A stretch of DNA of 64,000 nt from Leptodactylus fallax (GCA_947044405.1 CAMRHE010000018.1:3348001-3412000); one strand, 5' to 3'; counted from the first letter of the stretch, positions 14,545-25,990 are shown. Program-made: numbers and translations. The notes: generated from the sequence alone by a model not told the origin.

Positions 14545-15780
14545 CCCGCTGCAGCCATTTTTCAATTTTATATTTTTATTTTTGACTCCTGCTTTCCAAA
14601 AGCCATAACCTCTTTATTTTTCCATTCACAGAGCCATAAAAGCACTTAATTCTTGCTATACAAATTGCACTTTGTAAGGCTCCATGAACACGACCGTAGT
14701 TTTTATCTGCAATTGCGGGTCTCAGACCCATTCATTTCTATGGGCCCATATACAAAGCCGCAGTTTTTGGAGGAGGTCCTATACCTATCTGTATTTGCAT
14801 CTCTGCCCATTCATTTCAATCTATGGGTCAGTGAAAACCATGGATGGCAGCAGATAGCCGTTTTTACTGACCCCAAACACTGTGCATGAGGCCAAATGGT
14901 ACCATTTAAAATTCCATACGATGTATTGGGAAACTAGAAAAAAAAATGTTCCGAATTTGGAACTAGAGAAAAACTGTGTTTGTGCGACTTTATTAGAGGT
15001 TTCATTTTTACAGTGTTCACTGTGCAGCCAAAATGACAGGTCACCTGTATATTTATACCTATATTTTTTTTTTATTTACGTTTGAACCCCCTTAAAAAAA
15101 AAAAAAATCTTGTATGGGGCAGAATTTAGGGGGCAGTTTGATGTTTTGAGCGCTTTTTATCCAATTTTTTATGAGGCAAAACATCAGTTCGGCTCTTTTG
15201 ATTTTTCTTTTTCTGCTCCGACATTTACAGTATGGGGCAATTATTTTTATAAGTTTGTAGACTGGGCGTTTTCAGACACAGGCATACCTAATGTGTGGGT
15301 ATTTCACTTTATTTATGTACGTTTATATGTGTTCTAGGGAAAGGGGGGTGATTTTAATTTTTAGTTTTTTTATTTTATTTTTTACTGTAATTTTTAGACC
15401 ACAGGGTGTCTGATCACTAATACAATGCATTGCAATGTGTTGTAAAATAGCACTGCTTCCATTACAGACTGCATACAGCAGACTGTAATATTATGCTGTC
15501 ATAGTAACAGATCGCCAGCCCTATAGCTCACACCTAGGGTTGGCAATCCACTCTAAAATGGCGGCACCCATGCACCACCAGAAAAATGGTGCCTTGGTCA
15601 GTTGGGTTAATTCCCACGATCGGTGCAGGCACTGATTGTAGGCACTGCTGTCGTTTCTCTGCTGTATTATACAATGGAGACCCATAGACTATGGCTACTG
15701 CTCAGCTCCTGAGTGGCCACCATAATTAAATACCCAACATCCACCGTAATAGTACGGCGGATATTGGAAAGAGGTTTAAT
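14545..15780. repeat. Long non-coding repeat (family T)
   Basis: This is a copy in the opposite orientation to 33925-36443. It runs from CCGCTGCAGCCATTTTTC through CAGTGTTCACTGTGCAGCC and TCAGACACAGGCATACC to CCGTAATAGTACGGCGG. It contains no coding frame with a recognisable domain. A smaller MITE lies inside it (14678-14893). Confidence 0.5.
14678..14893. mobile_element. Fold-back MITE nested in family T
   Basis: The left end GGCTCCATGAACACGACCG, preceded by TAA, mirrors the right end CACTGTGCATGAGGCC. It carries two near-copies of CCCATTCATTTCWATS. It interrupts the family T repeat. Confidence 0.45.
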
Positions 15781-16092
15781 ATGTCAGACCAAAGTTTCAT
15801 GCCCCGGCCCGATCAAATTTGCAGAAAGTGATGAACAAGGCACAGAAACTAAAGGGTCACATGTACCACATGAACAGCCATTTATGCCAGAAAACTGGAA
15901 TCGTTTGGTTATGTGTGCAGTCATCTATTTTTTTGTGTGAATTATACATGAAATCTATACCAGTTCCTGGCGCAATGCTCGACTGTGCACCAATTCATGA
16001 GTGCCTTGCACCAGTCAGGCACTTTATTAATAAATCTTCCCCATCATGTTTTAATTTCAAAATTTAAAACCCTTGTTTCCTTTGTGACTAGT
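15781..16092. other. Gene-free stretch
   Basis: Unassigned sequence between two repeats; nothing recognised. Confidence 0.3.
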
Positions 16093-16302
16093 TAAAGGGG
16101 TATTCCTGTCTTAACAACATTCCCGTATCCTATCTCCGGCTCTCCCATTCAAATGAATGGAGCGATGTGTCCAACCACCACTCCATTCAGAAACAGAGAA
16201 CCAACTCCCCCGTTCTCCTAACCAGTAGAGGTCTGAGCTGGTTAGGAGAGGTTATGCCATATCCTATGGATACAGGATGTTTTAAGATAGGAATACCCCT
16301 GT
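16093..16302. mobile_element. TTAA-type MITE, right terminus decayed
   Basis: It starts TTAAAGGGGTATTCCTGTC and ends GATAGGAATACCCCTGTA. The inverted termini are clear, but the right TTAA is lost. ATCCTATCTCC and TATCCTATGGATACAGGAT blocks fold back inside. Confidence 0.55.
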
Positions 16303-17024
16303 ATGGGGAGGGCTTGAAATGAAAATCTAGGACTCCCTGAACTTGCTCACTGCAGGGCTTGCTGTACAATGGCTTGTGATTGTTACACAAAGTGGAGTTC
16401 AAAAATTGGAGTTCAGAAAAGCACATCGCTGTAAATACTTTACTATTACTCTTTATTATAGCTGTAAGTGGGATAATGGCTAGCAAGATTGGAGTTTTGC
16501 TTTAATGTGCAGTCTGCTATACGTATGCACATCTGGATCAAGAGATCCAGGGTGAATGCTGCTGTGACAAAGACTGAGTGACTGACAATGTTGTGCAGAG
16601 GATTAGATATGGAGAATGGAGAAATAGTCACATCAGGAGGACTAGACATGGAGCTAGATAAATGCAGTTGGGGAAAAAAAAAAAGGCTAAAAAAAAAAAA
16701 AGGCTCCAAAAAAAGGAAGGCCTCTCCTGTTTCAGCGCTTAGAAGCAAAATTGCCATTTTGCTTGATAATGCAAGAGTGTCAGTCTCAGAAATGGCAGCC
16801 CTAATGGATACTGCTCTCCCTAACAGCTCAGAGAACTACTATCAGGGCAGTAGTCAGGGGGGAGCAGTAGTGCAGGTAGGCCATAAAAGGTGGTTACAGG
16901 GGATAATCACAAAGACACACAGAATAATTTGTCAACAGGACAGCTTCAACCAGATGGTCCTTGGTACTAGGGTTCAGCATGTGGTGGAGCAGGTATAGAA
17001 ATTATCAAGAAGGTCCTGGAAGAC

Positions 17025-17330
17025 TCACTCGTTGTGGTCCACGACAGTATATTAGATAGATGCAGAATAATTTTAAAGAACTAGGCTTAAAGCTGAAGAG
17101 AAGTAGTCCCAATGTTGAGATCTCTAAAACACTATCTGTGCCATGCACAACAAAAGAAATGCAGCAGAAGTTTAGGGAGTTAAATGCATGGCCCAAGGCT
17201 GGATGCAGGAAAGAAGGCGTTTGGACTCCTAGAACACTGGACTGACTTTTCACTGGGGTACAAACTGTTTTCTGCAGATTATCTACATCTGAATGGAAGG
17301 GGGTCTGCTGAGCTGAGAGAGAGACCCTTC
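17025..17330 (+). pseudogene. LINE ORF1 remnant, SGNH esterase-like
   Basis: Reading with frameshifts gives VVVHDSILDR, then FKELGLKLKRSSPNVEIS, then TKEMQQKFRELNAW, then FGLLEHWTDFSLGYKLFSAD and YLHLNGRGSAEL. This order matches the SGNH-hydrolase domain in ORF1 of CR1/L2-type LINEs: a GDS-like nucleophile block (here HDS), central blocks, then a DxLHLN block carrying the histidine. The frame changes near 17200. The protein is dead. The match is from family knowledge, not a search. Confidence 0.5.
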
Positions 17331-17739
17331 CATATTTGTTTTCCTCGCCCCATTTTTCCTCCATTTCTGCTTCCCAGCAGTACAGGACAGGTTGCTGGCC
17401 AATGTAGGCCTCACCCCTTACTATTCCTCCCCATCACTTTCCTCGTCCTTTGTTAGTTCTTGCAGTTTCATAGTTGTTGTTGCAACTCGTTATTTGTGTT
17501 CTATAATGTTTCATCTCCCCCTGTTATTGTCACAGGGGTCATGGGCCATGCTTGGGACCTTATTTCCTTCATCTTGTTTTGTTATAAGCTTGACAAATTT
17601 AAATACGGATTTAAAAACAAAGTATATTAAAAAAAATAAAAAAAATCCGCAAACCCCTCCCTATACAGTAGCAAAATAAAAAAAAAAAGTGAAATGACAG
17701 ATACACTTTAAAGACAAATGTGTCCAAAAAAATGCAAGA

Positions 17740-17965
17740 AATCACACCGGAGGAGGTTATGATTCTCCTTTATCAGCAAAGGAAAGAAAATATTATGTGT
17801 CAGTTTTAGAAGATCTTACTAGAGGGTATGGCCTCTTGGATCTGGTAATTTCTAACAATGCAGAACTTGTTGTAAATGTCACTGTTTGTGAAAACCTTGG
17901 TAATAGCAACCATAATATCATTACAATCCACAGGTTGAAGACCTTTTCCCACCACCACCACCAAC
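17740..17965 (+). pseudogene. LINE endonuclease C-terminal remnant
   Basis: The frame starting near 17797 reads LEDLTRGYGLLDLVISNNAE and then VCENLGNSNHNIITI. LLDLVxSN and a final S-D-H-x block are the last conserved motifs of APE-type endonucleases in LINEs. Here the Asp of SDH is Asn (SNH), consistent with inactivation. It lies between the ORF1 remnant and the RT blocks in the expected order. Confidence 0.55.
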
Positions 17966-19207
17966 TTTTTGCATCCTACATGCTCCACTGATCCTGGCAC
18001 AGCTGGAATTTTAACTCTACCACCTACCATTTTTGAGCAATCAGTACTGTTACTTTCAGCACCCAATATGATAATTAGTCTCTCTACTGTCAGGTGGGCG
18101 GTCCTGGACTGGAGCAGACAAACATGGACAGTCCCCAACAGAGAACCTTATTAGCAAATCGGGTACTGAACAGGAGTGGATTCTGTGGGCCAGGCTATTT
18201 TTCTACAGTCGACTCCTGCTCTGACTTCAACTCCTTCATAAATTGCTGACAGCCATGGTCTGTCAGAAGAAGTAAAAATCATTTAATTAAAAAAAAAAAA
18301 AAGTGATTAAATTTCTATGAAAGTAAATATGTAACAAACTATGCATTTATTTAGTTATACAATATTAAAAATTATACAATATGATTAAAAATAATAAACC
18401 ATTTTATTTTTAACTTGGAGTTGTAGATGGTAACTTTTTTTCTAATTCTTACTCCAAAATAGGTTCACATTCTTGCTCCACAGTCCTGGGGCTGAAACTT
18501 AACAGAAATAAATTTCTCGTGAATGGTGGAGTCTAAAGAAAAGATTGCAACCGCACCAGAATTAGTGGAACAGCACCTATTGAAGGATGCAAAGAACTGG
18601 AACTGGTGGAGGTGGTGAAAGGTCCTCTGTAAGTGCTGCACTTCAGGACATGGACTGAGAGTACTTACTGCTAAATAGTGATACAGATGCAAAATGGGAG
18701 TGTTTTCACTGTACAGTATTTTGGTTACCTATGCTGTAAATTTTTTTTTTCCTACAGGGAACAAGTATAAACTTCTTAATTTAACCCCTCAAGGCTTACA
18801 GCTATTGTAAAAAGGGCAATAAATGACAAAAAAAAGCATTTAAAAGATATAAACCTGAAGAGCCCTCTATAGCCTTTGAAAATGAAAAAGCACTTAAAGT
18901 CTGTAAAAAGGAAATTAAATTGGCTAAAATACATATTAAAAGGCAGGTGGCCAAGGAAAGCAAAACAAATACCCAAAATTATGTAGATATATAAATACAA
19001 AAAAACACAAGGTCAGAACAGGTAGTTGCCCTAAATAATGGTTATGGGGAGTTGGTCACAGGGGTCCAAGAGAAAACAGAGCTATTAAATGGTACAACTC
19101 CGTAAATATATAAAAATAAGGAGTAGCTGGTAACAATGCTGTTAATGCACTGGATATGCTGCATTATTTATATGTAGACATAGCCCAAGCTAAATTATTG
19201 AAAAATA

Positions 19208-20795
19208 TATACTACCGTTCAAAAGTTTGGGGTCACCCAGACAATTTTGTGTTTTCCATGAAAACTCACACTTTTATTTATCAAATGAGTTGCAAAATTA
19301 ATAGAAAATATAGTCAAGACATTGACAAGGTTAGAAATAATGATTTTTATTTGAAATAATAATTTTCTCCTTTAAACTTTGCTTTCGTCAAAGAATGCTC
19401 CGTTTGCAGCAATTACAGCATTGCAGACCTTTGGCATTCTAGCTGTTAATTTGCTGAGGTAATCTGGAGAAATTTCACCCCATGATTCCAGAAGCCCCTC
19501 CCACAAGTTGGATTGGCTTGATGGGCACTTTTTACGTACCATACGGTCAAGCTGCTCCCACAACAGCTCAATGGGGTTGAGATCTGGTGACTGCGCTGGC
19601 CACTCCATTACAGATAGAATACCAGATGCCTGCTTCTTCCCTAAATAGTTCTTCCATAATTTGGAGGTGTGCTTTGGGTCATTGTCCTGTTGTAGGATGA
19701 AATTGGCTCCAATCAAGCGCTGTCCACAGGGTATGGCATGGCGTTGCAAAATAGAGTGATAGCCTTCCTTATTCAAAATCCCTTTTACCTTGTACAAATT
19801 TCCTCCAAATCACTTTACCAGCACCAAAGCAACCCCTGACCATCACATTACCTCCACGATGCTTGACAGATGGCGTCAGGCACTCTTCCAGCATCTTTTC
19901 AGTTGTTCTGCGTCTCACAAATGTTCTTCTGTGTGATCCAAACACCTCAAACTTCGATTCGTCTGTCCATAACACTTTTTTACAATCTTCCTCTGTCCAA
20001 TGTCTGTGTTCTTTTGCCCATATTAATCTTTTCCTTTTATTAGCCAGTCTCAGATATGGCTTTTTCTTGGCCACTCTGCCCTGAAGGCCAGCATCCCTGA
20101 GTTGCCTCTTCACTGTAGACGTTGACACTGGTGTTTTGCGGGTACTATTTAATGAAGCTGCCAGTTGAGGACCTGTGAGGCGTCGATTTCTCAAACTAGA
20201 GACTCTAATGTACTTGTCTTGTTGCTCAGTTGTGCAGCGGGGCCTCCCACTTCTCTTTCTACTCTGGTTAGAGCCTCTGAAGGGAGTAGTACACACCGTT
20301 GTAGGAAATCTTCAGTTTCTTGGCAATTTGTCACATGGAATAGCCTTAATTTCTAAGAACAAGAATAGACTGTCGAGTTTCACATGAAAGTTCTCTTTTT
20401 CTGGCCATTTTGAGAGTTTAATCGAACCAACAAATGTAATGCTCCAGATTCTCAACTAGCTCAAAGGAAGGTCAGTTTTATAGCTTCTCTAACGAGTAAA
20501 ACTGTTTTCAGCTGTGCTAACATACTTGCACAAGGGTTTTCTAACTATCCATTAGCAAACACAATGTACCATTAGAACACTGGAGTGATGGTTGCTGGGA
20601 ATGGGCCTCTATACACCTATGTAGATATTGCATTAAAAACCAGACGTTTGCAGCTAGAATAGCCATTTACCACATTAACAATGTATAGAGTGTATTTCTG
20701 ATTCATTTAATGTTATCTTCATTGAAAAAAATTGTGCTTTTCTTTCAAAAATAAGGAAATTTCTAAGTGACCCTAAACTTTTGAACGGTAGTGTA
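19208..20795 (-). mobile_element. Tc1-related element with DD38E transposase (Intruder-like)
   Basis: Inverted termini TATACTACCGTTCAAAAGTTT and, from the right, TACACTACCGTTCAAAAGTTT, flanked by TA. Length 1,588 bp, essentially full size. It carries one minus-strand transposase pseudogene. Spacing of the last two catalytic residues is 38, the signature of the DD38E (Intruder) branch. Confidence 0.85.
19372..20408 (-). pseudogene. DD38E Tc1-family transposase, frameshifted
   Basis: The initiator is at 20408 (MARKRELSCETRQSILVLRN). Two stop codons follow within 30 codons, then a frameshift near 20290, then a long open part (20296-19769) with the HTH region, GRPR hook and VLWTDESKFEVFG, which holds the first catalytic Asp. 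A second frameshift at about 19790 passes into the frame 19797-19372 with LQQDNDPKHTS and [14 protein letters not shown]. There the second Asp (residue 38 of that frame) and the Glu (residue 77) have 38 residues between them. All three catalytic residues survive, but the reading frame is broken in at least four places. Confidence 0.85.
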
Positions 20796-21300
20796 TGTGA
20801 CTCCAGGACCAGATGGTTTGCCCCCAAACAAGAACTCATTTTAGCCATTGTTTAGTAATTCTTAGGTATTCTCTAGTGATTTCAACAGTTCTACAGGACT
20901 GGTACAAGTTAAAATGTGGTGTCTATTTTCATGGGGTTTTGGGTCTTCTCTAGTTAAGTACAAACCGTTACACTTAACATCTACTGTTGGAAAACTGCTT
21001 GATGGTCTCTTATGGGACTATAGGGGAGCATGTGACTTAAAGGGGCATTCAGTATGGCTGTACTAAGAACAGAAGTTGTCAGACTACCCTGATTTGTTTT
21101 TATGAAGAGGTGAGTAGAAGCCCGGACAGAGGGGCGGCTGAGGATCTACTGTTATTGAAATTTGCAAAGGCGTTTTGACACTGTCCCTCATAGCCTTTAA
21201 ATGGTTAAAGTTAGGTCCATTCGTTTAGAAAATATAGTTTGTAATTAGATTGAAAACTGGTTGAAGGATTGTATCTAGAGAGTGGTGGTCTATGATTACT

Positions 21301-22116
21301 AATCACAAAGGAGCAGAGAGATAGAAGATGCGCTGGTGGAGATGGTTCTGGGTATTAGTTCATAGAAAAAATGCCCTACTGTTAGAAAAGATGCCCAAAT
21401 CAAGTACCATGGACGTGCGCTAGAGCTTCCAAAGGCTCCTGATAGGATAAGCCAAGCACATGTGCAGGAATTCATCATTATGGTGCCAGCTGTTTTAACT
21501 TTAGTAGGCATCTTATATATACCTTTATGTAATGCTTCACCATCTCATATTATTTTGTGGACCTGTCAGCTCCATTTCTGTTTTAGTAAGTAATTGTACT
21601 CCCCAATTCAGCAGCAACTTTTCCCATTACTCTGTGTTCTGCTGCTCTTTTGTTAGTTATGAATACATAAGTTTGATATTTTTTGTCAATACCAAAATAA
21701 AACACTAAAAATGGATTCCCCATTTTCCATCTGTTGTTTTGACTAGTGACAGTTTGCATTTTGCGTATATATTTTGTTACACAGCATGTCCCCAGGTGTG
21801 TTTTAAGGGGGACATTTAAAGAGGAAAACAACCTCCTACAGTGACAATACTCACTTGCTAAGACCCAGCTGCTCTGCCATGCCAGAAGGCACCCGGTGAT
21901 CACCAGGTCCAATAGAGACAGCAGCTCTGCTGCTTCCTGTATTTGTTACATAGCACTCATTGAGCACTATGTAGGCTAGAAATGAGATGAAAGAAACCAT
22001 TATAAATTTAAAAACTGAAGTGTGAAATTTCTACATGGGATCCCTTGCTGTTTCTGACAGCCAGATACCCAATAACACTGCTACATTGCAGGTGGTAAGT
22101 TTACAATGGCATGGGT
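21301..22116. other. Gene-free stretch
   Basis: Unassigned sequence; possibly further LINE 3' remnants, but no motif is secure. Confidence 0.3.
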
Positions 22117-22431
22117 TTAAAGCACAGGACAACGTGTTGTTGTTTTTTTTTTTTATCTAATTCCCACCATTACTAAGCAACAAGTGCTGTTAGTTTTGGT
22201 GCCTGACACCTGCTACTGTCAGGTGGGAGCAGACAAAAGGGTGTAATTCAGAGCTCTAGTCAGGGGTAGACAGTGTCAGAGCTCAATATCACAATCCTTG
22301 TCTGCTCTTGCCTGACAGTAGGGAGCCTATAGAATATTAGGCACCAAAACTACCTGCACTTATTAATCGGAAAGGGTGGGAGCTAGATAAAAAATTCCAA
22401 CTGTGACGGAATCATTGAGGGTCCTCTTTAA
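22117..22431. mobile_element. TTAA-flanked fold-back MITE
   Basis: TTAA at 22117-22120 and 22428-22431 bound two arms. Each arm contains GTTTTGGTGCCT and a GAGCAGACAA block in opposite orientation; the left arm has CTACTGTCAGGTGGGAGC and the right has CTCTTGCCTGACAGTAGGG. A diverged piece of the same family lies at about 17960-18290. Confidence 0.6.
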
Positions 22432-25179
22432 GCCACACTTCCTTGTAGGATATACATATAATAAATGTGGTGCACAGCAGATAGAACAGTTTGTAGTGCA
22501 AATTACGACAAAACTTAGCTCATCTTTGTCCATATTCCACAGTTATAAGAAAAGATGCTCCAGAATTCTTATATGAGGCAGAATATAAGTATTTGCTAAA
22601 ACATGTCAGGAAGACCATTATTAAAGTAGCTGACACTATGCAAGTAATGTCTTTGTCCAGTTACTGTTCAGGTGCGAGTCTCAAACATGTTACAAGAGCT
22701 GTGTACAGATATGTAACAGTCAGAGGACAGAAACATATATGGTTCCCTTTAAACTGACAGAAACAACGTGCGGGACACAAATAACAACCGTCTCTGCATT
22801 TTCCCTGGTGACAAAACACAGTCACTGCAATACTGTGCAACACAAGAAACTTTAAGTGAGGTAATTCAGTGCTGCCTGTAACTATAACTAACATAAGAAC
22901 TGTGACAGACAAGGGACCGGCTGAGAAATCGAAGCAAGAAGACATTAATGTAATAGATACAGTGAGGACAAAGGGACCTTCTAGGCCCACGGTGACTGAG
23001 CTAAAATGGAGAATGACTCAGAGCTGGAGGGGAGTAGCTGAGGTCGGGGTCAAGGTCACATGGCTCTGCCACTTAGATATACATCTACTGTTCAGCAGAG
23101 GTCGCCTTCTACAGATCCGCTCAATCCTTACATATTTCTGTCTTCAAAGCAAAAACAAAAATAGCCAAACCTCTCCACTGTAATTAACCTCTTCAGGGAC
23201 AGCCCGCAGCACCTAACAAACCACTTACTTCACTAGTACCTGCAACACAAAGCTAACAACCCATGCTAGAAATAGTAAAGACCTACAATACAAAAACTTT
23301 CCTCAGGAAACTGGCACAATGAATAAGAGAAGAAAATATGTATGTTATGCGCAGGTTACGCACAGACTGGTGCACTTTAATTAACCCTCTGGAGCACAGC
23401 TTTGCACACTACATATGCATGTGTTCCATGCCAGCTCCTCTAGCGGGCACATCAGGAAATAATCCCTTATAAAGGGGCATTACAAATGACCTGGTCTAAT
23501 GCCAAGCACAGGCCACTAGAGATGTTATCATTATCATTTATGTAGCGCCAACATACTCCACAGCATTCACAAACCAACTGTACCCCGCACAGACATTGTA
23601 CCCAATTTGACAATATAGCTGCAGTGGAGCCCTAGATGCCAGGGGAAGCTCCAGGAGTGGGGTTATTAATGCCTACACTGCACAGGCTCTGCCATCCGCC
23701 TCTATTCTTCCCTGTGTGTCAGAGACATGCATACATATATTTATGTTATGGATATTGATCGTGATCTGTCTGCAGAGAGCAAATGGCTGCAAATGGAGAG
23801 CAACAACCTGACCCCTCCCTCCCTTCCCCCAACCTTGTGAACTTCAGGTGACCGACTGTGGCTTATATACACAGGCAGCGAAAACACAGACATGTACAGA
23901 TCCTCAGCTGAACCAGGGTACACAGGGTAAACAAGGGCTCTCTTCTACCTGGAGAGACAAGAATTCAGCCCGGCCCATTATCACTTAACCCTTGCCCTGA
24001 ACATGTATGCATCTCTGTGCCAGGCTCATCTAAACAGGAATATGGCACAATACAGTCAGTCTACAAGTTAGCCCTGACAGGCCTGAGTATCACATCATGG
24101 TACAGTCATCCAAACATTATTAATGCTTGCATCAATGGTGAATACAATATGCCAAGCTGCTGCAGACCCTGGCACAAAAGTGAATTTACACTCTGCATCT
24201 GCCATTATACAGACTACTGTAAATTAGGGCATGAATAATAAAAGTGACAAGTACAAGTGAACTAACACATAAGAAAACTGTGCCCACAACCTCACATTGA
24301 GCCTTACTAGCCAGCTCAAAGGATTGACAGGTATGAATCAAGAAATGTACAGAACATGTCAGTAGGGTATCACTGGTGCCCTGGCTGTGCCCCTGACCGT
24401 TCAGAGGTCTTGATGAGAGGCAGAACTTACTATTTTTATACAGAGTAGCCATATCTACACCCTGCCAATGACTGGGACAGTTTAGAGAGTACAAAACACC
24501 CACTACGGTGCCTTTGACAGGGCAATGACCTTGATTTAAAGGGGTCACTCCTTCCTGATGACAGATGCCCTTTAACAGACACTCATGATATTTTCAAGTG
24601 ACCCAATGTCACATAAAGAATTCATTGTGACGGTGCCAACGTATGCACAGGAGATTGTGACAATGAACCAAGACTGGGGTCACAATGTCACACTCATCAC
24701 AGTTACAATAGACATTGCTGACAATTCCTCAGATGCCTATGGACATAACAATTACTATTAGTCATCCTGACCCATCCTGTCTATACCCGAGTTGCCCCGA
24801 GCATTAGAAAAGTTACAGAGTGGGCAGTGGCACAAGATCTGCTGTGAGGAATGAAGGAATAGGCTGGAAGTAGCAGGAAAAGTTCCTCAGAGCAGCAGAG
24901 TTGCAGCAAGGCCAGTGCTGTGTCTGGGGATTGTCATACACAGCTCTGCTATGGAAACTATTGCACTGCTGGCTGCTGCACAGTGAGTCTAGGAGGGCAC
25001 AGCCTGACTCATGTGACCCTCTCCTGTACCCAGCGCCCAGGCTGCAGCCCCTGACCAGGGATTCCTATACACAGACACCCCCTTTTCTCCCTCCTCTGCT
25101 CGGCCCACCCCTTGGGTTTCTTGCACAAACCTCCTCCTCAGCCTCCCCTCCCTCCCCCTTGCATCTGCTGCTGCCTCTC
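22432..25179. other. Repeat-poor intron segment next to exon 1
   Basis: No gene is found. The only recognisable repeat is a 3' SINE fragment at 23531-23625. Overlapping frames at 24901-25390 are proline-rich products of pyrimidine-rich sequence and are not credible genes. Confidence 0.4.
23531..23625 (-). repeat. 3' fragment of the tRNA-derived SINE
   Basis: CATTTATGTAGCGCCAACAT and the following ACTCCACAGCATTC match the tail part of the SINE at 11905 in the same orientation. The head is absent. Confidence 0.5.
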
Positions 25180-25594
25180 CTCCCGGGGCCGACAGGCTCA
25201 GCAGCCGGAGCTGGCCGCAACCTTTACCCGGGGACAGAGCCCTATTGATTCTGCGAGACCCCAACACCAGACTGGGGGGACAGCATGCAAGGAGGCAGCG
25301 AGTGGGGGGGGGGGAGAGGGCAAGGTGGGGTGAAGGCTGAGGCACGGGAGGAAGAGGAGGAGGAGGGGGGGTTCGCTCTATACACAACACCCAGAGACTA
25401 TTCTGAATAAAATGATTAAATAAATAGCCAGCACAGGACTGCTGCTCTCCACAACATGGCTGCCCTGCTCAGCTCTCACACAGCACAGATAACCCCGGGC
25501 TCTGCCGCGTCCCCGTCACCTCTGTAACCCTAAACTAATGCACAAAACGGGCAGGGAGCTGCAGAGGCAGACAGCGGCAGCACACAACCCCGGC

Positions 25595-25600
25595 ACTTAC
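25595..25600 (-). other. ZNF827: Splice donor of ZNF827 exon 1 (GTAAGT)
   Basis: The minus strand reads CCTTCAC|GTAAGTGCC across 25607-25592, a full GTAAGT donor consensus directly after the 14-codon open frame. It interrupts a histidine codon after its first base, giving a phase 1 intron. Confidence 0.8.
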
Positions 25601-25643
25601 GTGAAGGCAGGCGCTTGGGCTGCTCCTGCTTCCTCCTGGGCAT
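25601..25643 (-). CDS. ZNF827: ZNF827 first coding exon (N-terminal 14 codons plus 1 nt)
   Basis: On the minus strand an ATG at 25643 opens MPRRKQEQPKRLPS, followed by one base of the next codon. The frame then runs straight into GTAAGT at 25600-25595, a textbook splice donor in phase 1. The ATG has A at -3 (GACACAATG). I recognise the peptide as the start of vertebrate ZNF827, whose next residues (HV...) would come from exon 2. ZNF827 is a nuclear C2H2 zinc-finger protein reported to recruit the NuRD complex, including at ALT telomeres. The RRK-Q motif right after the initiator is the RBBP4/NuRD-docking motif shared with FOG, SALL and BCL11 proteins. The exon sits in a CpG-rich block, as expected for a promoter-proximal first exon. 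No exon 2 appears in the 25.6 kb downstream, so intron 1 runs off the window. The identification rests on 14 residues recalled from family knowledge plus the splice context; a paralogue with the same N terminus is the main alternative. Confidence 0.82.
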
Positions 25644-25652
25644 TGTGTCCCC

Positions 25653-25724
25653 TTACAGTGTGTGATCTGTGGAGAGAGCCGGGGGGTTCTCCGCGTCCAT
25701 CACATTCTCCTCGTCGGTGCACAT
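25653..25724 (-). promoter_or_regulatory. Upstream ORF in the presumed ZNF827 5' leader
   Basis: On the minus strand an ATG at 25724 opens a 23-codon acidic reading frame (starting MCTDEENVMDAE) that stops with TAA at 25655-25653. Only 9 nt separate this stop from the ZNF827 ATG. The first ATG has a weak context (T at -3). An in-frame ATG at 25700 has G at -3 and G at +4. An out-of-frame ATG immediately followed by TGA lies at 25705-25700 with A at -3. If the transcript begins upstream of 25724, these starts could lower or condition ZNF827 translation. The frames are read directly; that they lie in mRNA is inferred, because no transcription start is visible. Confidence 0.5.
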
Positions 25725-25990
25725 GAAACGAGAGGATGAGGGAGCAGCTCCTGCGGGCTCCGGGAGTCAGGGCGCTCGGTCGTTGCACCTGGCTTGTCCT
25801 CCCCTTCACCTCCCTCCCCCAGTCGTAATAAATATTCCTCAATGGATGTGATCTATACGTGTGTTGTGTGTATGGAGGGGCGACATGATGCTGAGGAGCC
25901 GCGGCTGCTGTGTCTATGGCTGCTCCCTGTGTGTCTTCAAGCCCCTAACACTAGTGCAAGGATCAAAGGGCAGCAGTGGCGGCGGTAGAG

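Larger units (their letters stand above)
18790..21230 (+). pseudogene. LINE reverse transcriptase remnant, interrupted by Tc1
   Basis: Before the Tc1 insert, 18800-19000 reads KKAFKRYKPEEPS and ALKVCKKEIKLAKIHIKRQV, and 19005-19090 reads NNGYGELVTGVQEKTELLNG: the linker upstream of RT in CR1-like LINEs. After the insert, 20800 reads VTPGPDGLP, 20953 reads YKPLHLTSTVGKLLD, and about 21163 reads FAKAF with a frameshift leading to DTVPH. These are RT motifs in canonical order. The Tc1 element at 19208-20795 lies between linker and RT entry. Several stops make it non-functional. Confidence 0.6.
16990..21300 (+). mobile_element. Decayed CR1-type LINE, split by a Tc1 element
   Basis: Plus-strand remnants occur in canonical LINE order: an esterase-like ORF1 (17025-17330), the end of an endonuclease (17740-17965), the linker before RT (18790-19205), then after the Tc1 insert the RT entry motif TPGPDG (20800) and a FAKAF-type RT block (about 21163). 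Stops and frameshifts are numerous. An A-rich segment at 17400-17720 and a fold-back piece at 17960-18290 are probably further insertions. Ends are not resolved. Confidence 0.65.
25180..25990 (-). promoter_or_regulatory. CpG-rich promoter region of ZNF827
   Basis: CpG dinucleotides are frequent here (for example CCCGGGGCCG near 25181, GCCGCGTCCCCG near 25504, TCCGCGTCC near 25690, GCGCTCGGTCG near 25771, GCCGCGGC near 25899). They are scarce in most of the window. The block surrounds the first coding exon and is the expected position of a TATA-less CpG-island promoter. An isolated AT-rich motif (AATATTTATTACG on the minus strand, 25836-25824) lies about 180 bp upstream of the ATG; I would not call it a TATA box without data. 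The downstream side (25080-25400) is strongly pyrimidine-rich on the plus strand. Confidence 0.6.

Noticed and set aside
16588..16998. 136-codon lysine-rich ORF just before the LINE remnants
   Set aside because: Could be the N-terminal part of the LINE ORF1, but the poly-Lys run comes from A-rich sequence and no motif supports it.
17005..17364. 119-codon minus-strand ORF
   Set aside because: Antisense to the esterase-like ORF1 remnant of the LINE.
24901..25390. Overlapping proline-, serine- and arginine-rich ORFs on both strands (up to 133 codons)
   Set aside because: They follow pyrimidine-rich promoter-proximal sequence, have no domains, overlap each other, and read through the intron next to exon 1.
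25821..25836. TATA-like AT motif upstream of ZNF827
   Set aside because: Only a weak match, at an unproven distance from an unknown start site in a CpG-rich promoter.
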